A stretch of 64,000 nt of DNA from Eopsaltria australis (Eukaryota > Chordata > Aves > Passeriformes > Petroicidae): NCBI GenBank assembly GCA_034509425.1, contig JAVTVJ010000072.1, positions 4,340,001 to 4,404,000 on the forward strand, written 5' to 3'. The translations under genes and the position numbers were made by a program. How positions within the stretch are numbered: position 1 is the stretch's first letter; each line of letters starts with the position of its first letter. Positions 1-10,723 of the stretch are shown here, in pieces. Below the pieces are notes generated by a model. It did not search any database. It worked only from the letters and a program-made list of their open reading frames with translations, and was not told the DNA's origin.

Positions 1-153
1 ACAGACTTCTTCACCTAATTAAAGTCAGTGCAAACTTTGGCATTGACTTTATCAGGAGCACAATAAAAAATTAAAAAAAATTGAGCTCATGCTATTTCTG
101 CATACCTCTCCCTCTTTATTTGAAGCTGTGCACAGCACTGGTGAGTATTCTGA

Positions 154-249
154 AAGGATTGTGAGTTGATGAAGACAAACATGAGGAAGATTATCCTTCA
201 AAAGTACCCTTACGCCACTATAGACCAAGCTGTAAAACAATGTTGTGAA
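154..249 (+). other. Candidate exon end with strong splice donor (weak)
   Basis: After a TGA at 151-153 the frame stays open for 32 codons up to GAA at 247-249, followed directly by GTAAGT at 250-255, a near-ideal 5' splice donor. In-frame ATGs lie at 169 and 181. The second has A at -3. The peptide includes KYPYATIDQAVKQCCE, which I do not recognise as any family. Splicing to the acceptor-like AG at 352-353 or 449-450 meets a stop after seven codons in either case, so it could only be a C-terminal or non-coding exon. An open run this short is common by chance, and no convincing upstream acceptor is visible. Treat it as a splice-site observation rather than a gene. Confidence 0.15.
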
Positions 250-264
250 GTAAGTTTTATACCT

Positions 265-460
265 TTTTACCTCTAAGTAAAGTTAGGAGGGGTTTGTTTC
301 TAAAATGTTTGCTCAGTTCTGGAATATTCTGTTTTATTCTCTTGTTTTTACAGGGGAAGTCTTTTACCTCTAAGTAAAGTTAGGAGAGGTTTGTTTCTAA
401 AATGTTTGCTCAGTTCTGGAATATTCTGTTTTATTCTCTTGTTTTTACAGGGGAAGTCTT
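265..460. repeat. 97-bp direct tandem duplication, two copies
   Basis: Copy 1 is 265-361 and copy 2 is 362-458, with two further bases matching beyond the unit. They differ at one base in the AGGAGGGG/AGGAGAGG segment. Each copy ends in a pyrimidine-rich stretch and TTTTTACAG followed by GGGAAGTC, so a strong 3' splice-acceptor-like sequence is present twice (AG at 352-353 and 449-450). Near-identity means either a young duplication or an assembly error. No mobile-element termini are seen at the edges. Confidence 0.95.
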
Positions 461-834
461 GTTTCTTTCTCTGACATTGTCACCAGACTCATTCCCTGCT
501 GGCCAACTCTTTCTATAATTTACCTCTGCTCAGATGTTTTGTTGCCTAGGCAACATATCCCATTCAATTCTACTTTTGTTCTAAAACAACTACAAGCCCC
601 TCTTTAGTATATATCTGTGTTCCTGGAGGTGGACAGAGGTTGTTTGTTTGTTTAAAGGGGCCAGGAGTCAGCTCTTGTCCTGACGTGAAACTGATTCTTT
701 TCTAAAGTGAGCCAACCAAATCCACCAAAATGCTTCTAATTAAAGGCTGGTTTATTAGGACATAAACATATTACTGAAACAAAATACTTCTCAAAACAGA
801 AGAAACCTAAATGAAGCTTTGAAAATAAATCTCA
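461..834. other. Unique non-coding sequence
   Basis: Single-copy sequence around the X-box at 541-554. A TTTATT at about 748-753 (AATAAA on the minus strand) may be the decayed polyadenylation region of the minus-strand LTR that begins clearly at 835. Similarity to that LTR family cannot be seen left of about 830. Nothing else is recognised. Confidence 0.5.
541..554. promoter_or_regulatory. Perfect RFX X-box palindrome
   Basis: GTTGCCTAGGCAAC is a perfect 14-bp palindrome made of two GTTGCC/GGCAAC half-sites separated by TA. This matches the inverted-repeat X-box bound by RFX-family winged-helix factors, which control ciliary genes and MHC class II genes in vertebrates. It lies about 90 bp after the duplicated acceptor-like sequence. 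Binding and target gene are inference. The motif itself is exact. Confidence 0.5.
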
Positions 835-1199
835 ATGAACTGCTCCAGCATGGGTCCCTTCTGGTGGGTGCAGTCCTTCAGGAGCAGGCTGCTCCAGCAC
901 AGCTCTCCTTCAGGGTCACACACCCTGCCAGAAAAATTGGTGCAGCATGAGCTCCTCTCTCCATTGGTCCACAAGTCCTTCCAGGAGTCTGATCCAGCAT
1001 GGGCTTCCCACAGGATCACAGCCTTCTTTGGGCATGTATCTACTCCAGCATGGAGTTCTCCAGGGGCTGCAGGAGGATCTCTACTCCCACGTGGATCTCC
1101 ATGGGCTACAGGGATACAGCTGCCTGCCCCGCCTGCTGCAGGGGAGCCTCAGCTCCAGGGCTCCTGTTACCAGAACCTTGCCACACAAACCCAATACCA
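835..1199 (-). mobile_element. Truncated, internally deleted ERV LTR, same family as 57739-58783
   Basis: This is a minus-strand long terminal repeat of an endogenous retrovirus. It shares GCAGTCCTTCAGGAGCAGGC-type segments, a GGATCTCCATGGGCT segment and the terminal ACAAACCCAATAC with the complete solo LTR at 57739-58783. Five modules ending in a TGCTCCAGCATGGG-like motif start at about 841, 890, 941, 990 and 1041. Near 1160 the sequence jumps from the CAGCTCCAGGG segment straight to the GTTACCAGAACC segment, so roughly 260 bp of the outer U3 present in the complete copy is missing. The left end is lost or eroded and no target-site duplication was found. Two overlapping frames of 123 and 131 codons come from the stop-poor modules and are not genes. 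Confidence 0.85.
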
Positions 1200-3275
1200 T
1201 CCATAGGAAAAAAAGTCCCCCTTCTACTTCAGCAATTGTGCACAGGGTAAACACTGTGTTTGTTTATGCTCACGACCCTGTCCTCCAAAACCTGCACAGT
1301 GGACGTCTCCCTGCTACTTGTATTTTCATTGCTATACTCTGAATTCTGAGGACTTCAGAATGTAATCTGCATTCTCTGTAGTTGAAATAGACATCCTTGA
1401 CGAGAATTACAGTTCATTTTCCATGTATGAGGCAGTGTTTTCCTCAGCCATAAGTTATGAAATGGTGAGAAAATGGCTAAAAAATTCTGGTCTAAGCACA
1501 GATACTCCTCTGACACTATATTGTCTTAGGATTTAGTAAGAAAATGTAGACAAATGTCTTTTTTGTAAGAAGTTTATTTCCCACGTATTCTGTATACCCT
1601 GAAATAAAAAGTGAAATAAATATTTTCAATAGCAAATAGAGTAAACTTAAGAAGCTGTTTTCCTGACCTGGATGAATTTTTGAGAGATAAAAATAAATTC
1701 TTATCCAGGAGAGAGGGAGAGAGAACCAAAAGAAACTACAAAACCAGAATTAAAATAAAGTTGAATAAAAAATAAATAATGAAGTGAATGTACCATTAAG
1801 TTGAAAAATTATTCATGACATTTTAAGAAGAATTAATTTACTTAGAGGTCTTAAACAAATTAACTGAGAAAAAAAATTGGATTGAAAGATCCTTTTGGCC
1901 CTCCAAGATCATATTACTAATATTCAAAACAGGTAATTTGACAATAACTTGGAATTTTTCTGAAAAAAAATTCAAAATGAGAAATGTAATTTAACCTGCC
2001 TTTTTCTCTCAATATAGCCCTTTTTCTATTGGTGCTGTCAGAAACACTTGCTTCCAAATCCTATGTTGCATGTGGCAGAAGGAACACCTTATGTATCTGA
2101 TCCCAAACTCTATTTCCTGTTCCTTGTTTGTACCCCAGTTGCACAAAACAGAGCTACATCTAAGATTTGGGGGAAAAGGCTGAAATATTTGATAGAAAGA
2201 TTATTAAAGGTTTGGATATTCCTTTGTAAAGCAGTTGAACACTTTTTTTCTTTGTTCTTTTTTTTTTTTCTGTCATGCACTCAAAGATGAGATCTTTATT
2301 TTACTCTCTGTCTTACACTGTGGCTACATCATTCATTGAAGATTTAGCTGCAGTGATATCAAGGTTACAGAAAATTTTCTAAGTTTTTTGCATTTAAAAC
2401 ATCATTTCTGTCTTAGACTCTGTATCCAGAGCCTACATCTTGTCATTGCATTTGAATAATTATTTGGGCATACAGGACACTTAAACAAAATTTTCCAGTC
2501 TTCCCTTATTGAAAGTAAATGTGCAGTGTTACAAATTAATTTGTCACCAACAATTCAGCAATAATGAATTAATGTGCCAGCAGAAACAAGAACAGTGCAA
2601 CAGTAATCACATTCTTTTTGACTATCTGTGAAGATTTACTTTAAATATTGAAGAAATAGCTAAAACAACCCTTTTAGATTAATGAAAAATATTGCAATAT
2701 ATTGTATGATATTGCTCTTTTCCTTTAAATAATCCTCTTTTATTACATATTGAACATCACATATTTTATTGGAACATACTAATTCCATATTAATTGGAGT
2801 ATAATCTGTGACTTGAAAAACCAGTTCTCTTTGTAACATAAAGCCTTTGGGGTTTTATACGAGAATAGTAAAAAATTAGTATTACTTTATGAGGCTAATA
2901 AAGCAAAGCAGAAAGATTATACTGCTGTATTTTAAAAAAATTCCTTTTTCTTGTCTCTTAGTGTATGTACTGCAAGTGGTAGTTGTAAGAATTATATAGG
3001 AGCTAGGTTAAAAAGGTGAAATTTTGACATGAATTGTGGTTAGGTTGACTTTAAGGCCCTCTGATTATTACTGCCCAGCTTGAAGTACCATGGAGGAGCT
3101 TGATTTTCAGACATGCTCAGTACATCATGAAATCAAAATCTCTTATCACAGCTTGACTGCCTGAAAGCAAGGCACATAAAGTGTGCTTTGATTTTGAAAC
3201 TGTTGGCCAGTATGTCAATTTCCCCAGTTTCTGAGATCCAGGGAACTTCCTTCAGACTCATTACCAGGGACTGGC

Positions 3276-3293
3276 GCAGTTCAGCTGAACTGC
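3276..3293. repeat. 18-bp perfect palindrome centred on an E-box
   Basis: GCAGTTCAGCTGAACTGC is self-complementary over 18 bp. Its centre is CAGCTG, a canonical E-box for bHLH factors. The symmetry stops exactly at both edges, with C at 3275 against T at 3294. Function is unknown. Confidence 0.9.
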
Positions 3294-3419
3294 TTGTCAG
3301 ATGTCTACAGGAAATTTATGCTATTTCTGTAATGTAGACCTACAGAGATATTACTGGTATATTTCAGCTGGCTAGAGTGCATGTTCTTTTTTGTCAGAAA
3401 ATTACGTTGAGTTTCTGTC

Positions 3420-3850
3420 AAAAGTATGAGAAGGATTTTTGTCCCACTGGCCCCACAGCCTTGTTATTCCCTGCTCCAGCATGCTGAGGAGCAGGGAGGG
3501 CAGCACTGTTGTCCCAGCTACAGAAGCACAGGCCACCTACCTCCAGCCTTAGCTGTTCCCTGCAGTGGGGGCAAAGCCACAAGGTGGAGAGCATTATTCC
3601 CTCCGAAGAGAAGGAAAGAGAGAGGCAGCCCTTGCCTTCCTTGCCCTTTGGCATGTTAAATGTCTGTGTATGGCTATATAAAAACACAGGACCTGTTCCC
3701 ACCTGAGCCCTTCGGGCACTTCTGTCAGCAGCAGTAGAAAAAAGGGTGTTATTTAGTGACATTTCTAGAGGTGCTCGTGGCAGGTGGTGCCAAGCCTGCC
3801 AGCGCTGCATGGTGAAGTGCTGTGGCGAGCGCTGCACTGCTCAGCCCAGA
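3420..3850. other. GC-richer patch, unidentified
   Basis: This stretch has more G, C and CpG than its surroundings (for example AGCGCTGC and GGCGAGCGCTGC near 3800-3835). It is open on the minus strand for 139 codons (3418-3837) and on the plus strand for 77. Neither translation shows a known domain, and open frames on both strands are typical of GC-rich sequence where stops are rare. It could be an old decayed repeat, a CpG-retaining regulatory element or an unrecognised exon. I favour non-coding. Confidence 0.3.
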
Positions 3851-4180
3851 ACTGTTGTTTAGAGGAATTAGTCTGTCAGCATGGTTCAGCTCTTACAAAT
3901 TGCTAATGGATTTTGTGCATGTGTTATCTCAAGCTCCAGTCCTGCTGGTTTTGTGTGAATGTACTTCTGGAAAACTATGTTGTTATAACTAATAGCTCTA
4001 TGTCATGCACAATTGGGAGGAAAATTCATTTCTGATTTCTGTCAGGTTTGTTTTCCTTTTATTCCAGGTGGCACAAGATCCCAGATCCTCATTTTTCAAG
4101 TCCTTTTTGTTCTTCAGTTCTTTCCCTGTATGTAAAGGCAATATTTAATTTATGGTTTTCAGCCATTCAGCTTTGCACTA

Positions 4181-4435
4181 GAATCATAAAACCATAGAAA
4201 TTTTTGAGTTGAAAGTGATCTTAAAGATTGTCTATTTCCAACTCCCCTGAATTGGACAGGGACAATATCCACCAGACCAGATTGCTCAAAGCCCCATCCA
4301 ACCTGGCCTTGAACACTGCCAGGAATGGAGCATCCATGATTTCTCCGAGCAACCTCTTCTAGTGCCTCAACACCTTCAGAGTTAAAAATTTATTGCTAAT
4401 ATCTAATCTAAACCTACCCCTTTTCAGTTCAAAGT
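4181..4435 (-). mobile_element. CR1 LINE 3' tail fragment
   Basis: On the plus strand it begins with a decayed copy of the reverse-complemented CR1 terminal repeat (GAATCATAAAACCATAGAA). It continues through the standard CR1 3' segments CCAGACCAGATTGCTCAAAG, CATCCAACCTGGCCTTGAAC and AATATCTAATCTAAACCTAC. The element is 5'-truncated, so only the last 250 bp or so survive, without the reverse-transcriptase frame. Many substitutions indicate an old insertion. CR1 does not normally make clear target duplications and none is seen. Confidence 0.95.
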
Positions 4436-7400
4436 CAAGCTAGGAAGACCAAAGGTATACAAAGTCCTGTACCTTATGATAGCAGACGGAAGAGGATGCT
4501 TAGGGAAGAGCATGAGAACAGGACACATTTGCCATTGCCTTCTCATCTTTCATTTTATATTCTAAATAGTGAAGGCAGATGATGACTGGAAGAAAAATTA
4601 ATTGCCATTTTTGCACAGGCAATGACAAGATGAGGAATAAATGGATGGAAAATTTCATCCAGGCATCCAAACCAATAACTGAATTCATTTGTCTTAGGCC
4701 TTTCCCAATAACCAGTAGGATATCAGTCAGGCAATATCTGATGTTCAAGTAAAAAAATCTTATGCATAAAATCACTCATACTGTTAGACTTGGACTAGAT
4801 TCAGGATTGAAACCTGTATTCTGACCTGAAGCAGTAGCATTTACTTAAAGACAAGGAATCTACTATAGAATCAGTTCCTGAAGTGGGAACTTCTCAATCC
4901 TTGTGTAATTGCCAGGTGCAGGGCTATGACAGGAAAAGCTGGTCACATTCTTAAGACCTAAATTAGTGTAACAGGAGCTATCAATGTGCAAAACAAGGAT
5001 AGCACAAACTTTGGGCTATTGTACATGGAATTTTCTGGGCAATCCAAATGGTGATTGGGTAACATTTTATGAAAAATGGCAACACTTTTATAGGTGTTGA
5101 AGTATTAATCCCTATATTATTTATGGTAATATTTTTATCATAATTAACCTGTTTAGTATTAATGAAGATGTACTATGTGAGATGAAATTCCAATTAATTT
5201 TGTAGTTAAAAAGCCATTCACATTTTATGTGCAGCATCAGGGCATGGACATTATAATGTCATAAAACCAGACAGACACAGTGGGAATGCTATTTCAGCAG
5301 TCTTCAATACAGGAAAAACATCTCTCCTTTATACAACTTCAATCCTCAGCTGATGTCACGCCCAACATCACAAGCACAATCTCATAAATTTATACCAGTC
5401 AGATGCCTTCTAAATTCTAAGTGAAAATTCTAAAAGCCTGGTGTTTGTTTCATTTTTTCATTTTTTTACCTCTCTGCCCTTTATCTAACTTCTCCTCTCG
5501 GGGGATCTGCACCCTGTGAAAGCAATAGCCACATTTTCTTAATAATAATGTCTCAGGTTACAGTACCCAGCACAAGTTATTCAGTAGAATCTTGGGCTGT
5601 AGTCAAGAATTGATTTCTTTTCTTTCTATAGGTATCCACAGAGCTGTGCATGGGGATTTTTACTGAAAAATAGATTGCTTGACCTGCACCTTGATTTGGC
5701 TCAGAGCTACACACCTTACAGTACAAAGGAGTGCTGCTACTCTTTTTTTTTTTTTTTTAAGTTTTCTGTCTGTTTGGTTGTTTTGGTTGTTTTTTTTAAA
5801 AAGATAGACCTGCCTGGCTGCATAATAAGTCCAGTGTTAGGAGTAAGAGAGTCATGTATTATATATTTCTAACCTAGCACGATGAGGAAGAATTGACAAT
5901 GCTGTTTTAGAGGAGTAAAGCCCAAGGTCCTTTCAGTCTGATGCCCATTCTTCATGATCTCTTTGAAAGTACTAAATATCTTGCTTAGTAGGCATCCTCT
6001 TGGTTCCTCTCCTGTAGGGAAGTTTTCCACCACATCGATTTACTTTCTGGTTTACAACTTAAAGTAACAGCAATGTCCAGTGATACGAAACTTCCATTAA
6101 TTGCTCCATGAATTTGAAAAGATCTGTGATTTACCTCCCTCTGATGTTTCTCAAGACTGGTCAATGTTGCAAAGGCCATAGCAGAGATAGGCATGACTTA
6201 CACGTCAAGTTTTTGATAAATGATGTCATTCTGAAAAATTTTCATTTGTTTTTAACAAAAATTAAGCATTTTCTTTTGAAATTTAAGTTTGTTAAAGACC
6301 CACATCAGGCAAGCTCTGTTCAAGATCAGTGCAGCTGCATAAATGCTTTTCTTGTTGCTTAGGTTAATCAAAAAGGAGAGGAGGATTTTGTTTTGTTTTT
6401 GTATAAAACAACTTATTCTCGGTAGGAAATGCTACAGAGGTAATTTATTCATATCTGTATTGGTTATCTGTTATAAAATATGCTTATAATAACTTTTAGA
6501 ATATTAATTTTTCCATCTCTAATGCTAAATGAAAAACACATTTAGGGCTCTCAATTTAGTGTCTTATTTCTAATATAGTTTTTCTATGTCTATTTCAGTG
6601 CCAACATTATAAGTAATCTTTTCTTAAGACACACAGTCTCATGTATGCTTACATTAATATATGAGTTGACTAGTGAATGCTAAAGCAGTCTGAAGGCATT
6701 TTTTAAGCAAATGTAGGCATACAGCTGCAACAATACTTATCTGCATTTTATACAAAGAGCTTGTACACACACACAAATTTATGTTCCAAGCCTATGAGTT
6801 GCTTTACGTACTGAGAGCTGAAAAAGCTTAAGATAAAAGGCTGTCAGGAATTACTTCTTAAAAAGCACTAAAACGTCACGGGTTTGTTGAGGTTTTTTTT
6901 TTTTTTTAATAAATATTTTGACAGTTTCCTCTGCTTTTAAGGAAAACCTAAGGAAAAACATGGGGGCTTATCTAGAATTGTTATTGGTGAAAAATACTTT
7001 CTGTCTTACACTGAAGGTTGTACACCTTGTTTTTTGTTGCACAGTGATTTTCTGTGCATGCCATACAGACTTACCCTTGCTAATTTAGAAACAAAGATGA
7101 AGTGGGCTTACCTGGAAAAGGTCCACATGGCGTGTGTTAAATCAAAAACTACACTGCCTGAGTGAGAATGTCACAGTAGCACAACAAGGAAGCAGTAGTC
7201 TCTCAAATATGCCTGCATGGTAAATAAAAGTACCTTTGTATGTTCTTTTCTCCCTCTCTCCCCTTGCCCCTTTAATAGATGTTTTTTTTATATGATGCTT
7301 AAACAGAAATTTGAGAAACTTTCACGATTCCAGTCCTTTCCTACTCCATATACTCATTTCAGGGACCACCAGGCTCTCTGTGAGCATTAGGTGGTTTTCT

Positions 7401-8169
7401 TGCTCATGTTGCTCCTGCAGGAAGGGCTACAGTAACATCCCCAGCAAACACTCAGGTTTGTATCTGCCCATCAATGTGTTGAGAGGAGATTCAGCAAGCT
7501 CCAAAGGGTTACCTAGGATTTTTGGATGTGATACGCTTATTCTAGTGAAATTTCCACAAAGCACTGAACCTTCTCTGTTCTCCATACTCTAAAAGCAATA
7601 TTTCTAAATGATAATCACCTTTCTTGGCTCCAAAAGTCTATGGCCTAGTTTTGCAGAGTGTGGGCAGGCAGGTACATTTATAGCTATTTGTTGATGTGTG
7701 TAAGACTGCCCTGAGCTACCTGGATAGCTGACAGAAGGGCACAGCAATTTTTGCCTCTCAAGCTACGACTGGTGTGTAGCAATTGCTTTCTTATGTTTGC
7801 AAGACACAGGAAATTAACTGAACTAAAAGCTTTATCAAAATAATTTAACACAGCAATTTTTAAACTTTTTCTACTTTTCTGTGATAAATTCACATTCTTT
7901 TAATAGTATAAAGAATTATCCTTGGTAAAACTTGACTCCCAAGATTTTGTATCCTCAGAAAGTAATTCAGTTCATGTTCTCTCCTCTTCTGAGAGATAAA
8001 TGCTGAGGAAAAACATGGTTTTTTTTCCTTATTTAATTTTGCTGGGTTTGGCTATATAGCAGTTGCAGTTGCAGATCCTAATTTTATACCCTGCATGTGT
8101 CAGGAGGTGTAAAGTTACAAAGTGTATCCACTTGGTATATTTCTGTAGCCAAAATATTTATATGGGGCA
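4436..8169. other. Unique non-coding sequence
   Basis: AT-rich single-copy sequence with T runs at 5743-5758 and 6893-6907 and no recognised element. The reading frames here are short (at most about 93 codons) and unlike any family I know. Confidence 0.6.
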
Positions 8170-8974
8170 TGCTGCGGGTGCCCTGAGCTGTTATGATCTG
8201 ATTATTGAGAAGTGTCTGTGCCTGAACTAAGGTGCAAAGGAGACCATATGCTGAAGTCAATAGTATGGATTTTATTTAACAGTAAATGTAAGGCAGAGAG
8301 AGAAAGAAATAGGAAATAAAGGGAAGCGGGGGAGAAATAGAGAGAGACAGATTAATATAAAGATGTCACCACCTGTAGCTGTAGATGACGTCCCATTGGT
8401 CCTTCTGCTGCTGCTCTTCTTGGTGCTGGGGGCCTCAAGAGTCATTCCTCTGGAGGTACCACCTTTATACCATCCAAGTTCCGGGTATTCACAGGATGAT
8501 CACAGATGATGCCATAATTTCGGGTGCCATGTGTATAAGCAGTTGCTTCATTTCTCACAGTTTTCCACAGTGGGATTTTTTGTCAGGATGCATTGACAAG
8601 GATGTGCTAACCAAATCTCAGCTTCTCTTGGTCTGGAATGAACACTTTCCTGTTGCCAATTCCTCTCTTCTTTGCTTATCTCAAGTTCCTGCTGTTCTGT
8701 GGCCTTGACAGTGTTTGAGGTAATTGTGATGTTTAAATCTCCTACATGAGCTCAAAAATCAGCACAGATGGGCCAAGATGGTTAAGTAAACCCTTTCACA
8801 TCCTCTTTCTGTGGATGGGGTTAGTTCTTGAACTGGCATATGTGCATGGGAGTCAGACTGGGGAAGGGAAGCTCCTTTCCTAGTTCTGGAGGGGGGGTAC
8901 CTGTGGTTTGGACCTCAATCACAGTGCACAGCAGAGTCTGTGAGGAAAGGCCAGCCATGTCTCACTGTTTCTAA
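8170..8974 (-). mobile_element. ERV solo LTR, minus strand (right boundary uncertain)
   Basis: The left edge is TGCTGCGGGTGCCC at 8170. On the minus strand the order is TATAAA (plus-strand TTTATA at about 8464-8469), then AATAAA (plus-strand TTTATT at 8271-8276), then a terminal CA. That is the promoter, polyadenylation signal and end layout of a retroviral LTR. A purine-rich segment (GGCAGAGAGAGAAAG and following) lies at about 8290-8350. It resembles an LTR family common in songbirds, judged from memory. GGGGCA occurs just before it (8164-8169) and again at 8975-8980, which may be a 6-bp target duplication. The right end would then be CTAA rather than CA, so the boundary is provisional and could lie as far right as about 9220. 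No gag, pol or env remnant was seen. Confidence 0.65.
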
Positions 8975-10562
8975 GGGGCAGGAGGGTAGTACAGAGTTTT
9001 CCAAGTTATCCATGTCAAGTTTATTAGGTATCTAACTTTGGTGTTAATAATTACCTACACAGAAAGTGATGGGAACAAGGGTCTCTTAGAGATGTCTCAG
9101 AGCCCTGAGTTAGGTGGGTACATGCAGGTAGTATATACACCCAGCTCAGACCTGTTCTGGGTTGTGGGGGCTCCTGGGGCTGCTCCAGAAGCAATGCAAA
9201 GTTTGGTTGTTACCATGTGACTTTATGGTGAAGCACTTGATTCTTTTTCTGCTGAGAAATCCATCTTATCCCCCAAAGCAATTGAAGCACAGCCAGCCAA
9301 AACAATTTCCCATTAAATAAAGAGCATGTAACAACAATTAAAAAGAAGTAACTCAGTGAAAGCTTCTTTTTTAGACTGTCTGCACTTCTATTCCAAGGTC
9401 TTTTCCTCTTAATTTAATTAACTTGCCATTTAGGAGTGAGGAGGGAGAGGGTCAGTCTCAAAGCATCACGTTTTCTAACAAGTTATATCTGCAATTGATT
9501 TTTTCCACCATACACCAAAAATTACACTGTCGTGAGATAATAAAAAACCATTTCCAGAATAAATTACAGAAATTATTTTTCTTCTGTTACAAGTGAAACA
9601 AAGTGAAATTACAACCCCTAGTGGGCCTGCATGCTGGTGTTTATTCAAGGATCAGCAGAACTAGATCTTTTACACTCTTTGTTCATCCCACACTGACTCC
9701 CTCAGTTTACTCTGGGCTTTATTCCCAGGTCTTGAATTTCCTTCCCCACAGGGAAGAGTGAAGGTCAGCCCAGAAAGGATGGGCAGAAAGACATACCAAT
9801 TCTTGCTCTGCTACTGTGCAGTCACCGGTTCTGGGTATTACTGGCCAGACATTGATTTCCACCAAAAATCTGATCTCCAGGATCTGCAGGATATGCACCT
9901 TCATCTTTCCAAGACTGTTCCCTGTTTTTGGGAACCCTTCTTTTCCACACCTGCGCTTCTTTCCAGAATTCAAGCCCCTGATTTCGCAAACTAAATAGTC
10001 CCTGTGTAGAAGCAGAATATGTGACCAGTGCCACGGTTGGTTGTCCCTGTCTTTTATCAATTGGAAGACTGGGGTCATGCCACTTGTCTTTCATCCACAT
10101 GTGCATTCACCCACATATATGAAATAATCTGTTACCTGTCAGCATTACCAACTTAAAGTTTTTTCACCTTAAAACACTTCCTAATGATGATCATCCTACC
10201 TTATTTTATTTTATACTGCTGTCCAGTTCAGGGTCTATTTCATTGTAAAGACCAAGGTCAACCATAGATGCTTATTGACAATAACATGAGAAGTCAAAGG
10301 AAATAAGAAATCCCATTTAAGTGTGCTATTTTCCTCCCTCCTTTGCTACTTTCAGGTAAGAGCTCAACAGGCTGATCTGTCTGTGTCTTCCTTTAACTGC
10401 ACCTGAGAAAGAATTGCCTAGTTAAAACTTACACCATTTTCTTGGAGTATTTTACGGATTAGTCCAAAGCAAGTGGTATGAGTAATGAAATTCAACACGC
10501 TATGTGTAAAAACAGAAACTGATTAAACGACAAGAACTTTTAGTCTGCCACAAAAACTTAGC
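8975..10562. other. Unidentified sequence next to the LTR
   Basis: 8975-9220 may still belong to the LTR. 9640-10110 is denser in C and G than its flanks, with four overlapping frames of 60-119 codons on both strands and a TTTATT near its left side. It may be another eroded LTR, but I cannot match it to a family. The rest is plain AT-rich sequence. Confidence 0.35.
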
Positions 10563-10723
10563 CCCATCCCTGGAAGTGCTGCTGGAAGTGTTCAAGGTCG
10601 GATGGGGCATTTAGCAACCTGGTCTACTGGAAGGTGTCCCTGCCTATGGCAGGGGGCTTGGAACTAGATAATCTCTAAGGTCCTTTCCGACACAAACCAT
10701 TCTGCGATTCTATAATTCTATGA
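10563..10723 (+). mobile_element. CR1 LINE 3' tail, plus strand
   Basis: The only plus-strand CR1 here. It runs from CCATCCCTGGAAGTG through TCGGATGGGGC, TAGCAACCTGGTCTACTGG, GGTGTCCCTGCC and TAATCTCTAAGGTCCTTTCC. It ends in ATTCTGCGATTCTATAATTCTATGA, written here as ATTCTGCG, ATTCTATA and ATTCTATG, the 8-bp terminal microsatellite of CR1. Only about 160 bp survive, so the insertion is heavily 5'-truncated. The intact 3' motif makes the orientation certain. Confidence 0.96.

Larger units (their letters stand above)
1200..4180. other. Unique non-coding sequence
   Basis: AT-rich single-copy sequence with scattered short A and T runs and no recognisable repeat or exon. It contains an 18-bp palindrome at 3276-3293 and a GC-richer patch at 3420-3850, both listed separately. 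Confidence 0.6.

Noticed and set aside
835..1342. Overlapping 123- and 131-codon frames
   Set aside because: They come from the repeated modules of the LTR fragment at 835-1199.
3418..3837. 139-codon minus-strand open frame with a CPHC stretch
   Set aside because: A lone Cys-x-x-Cys is not a zinc-finger array. The frame is explained by local GC enrichment.
5615..5682. Acceptor-like TTTCTTTCTATAG followed by a short open stretch
   Set aside because: The frame stops within about 14 codons and no donor follows.
9719..10106. Cluster of 60-119-codon frames
   Set aside because: Open on both strands at once with no domain. More likely an eroded element.
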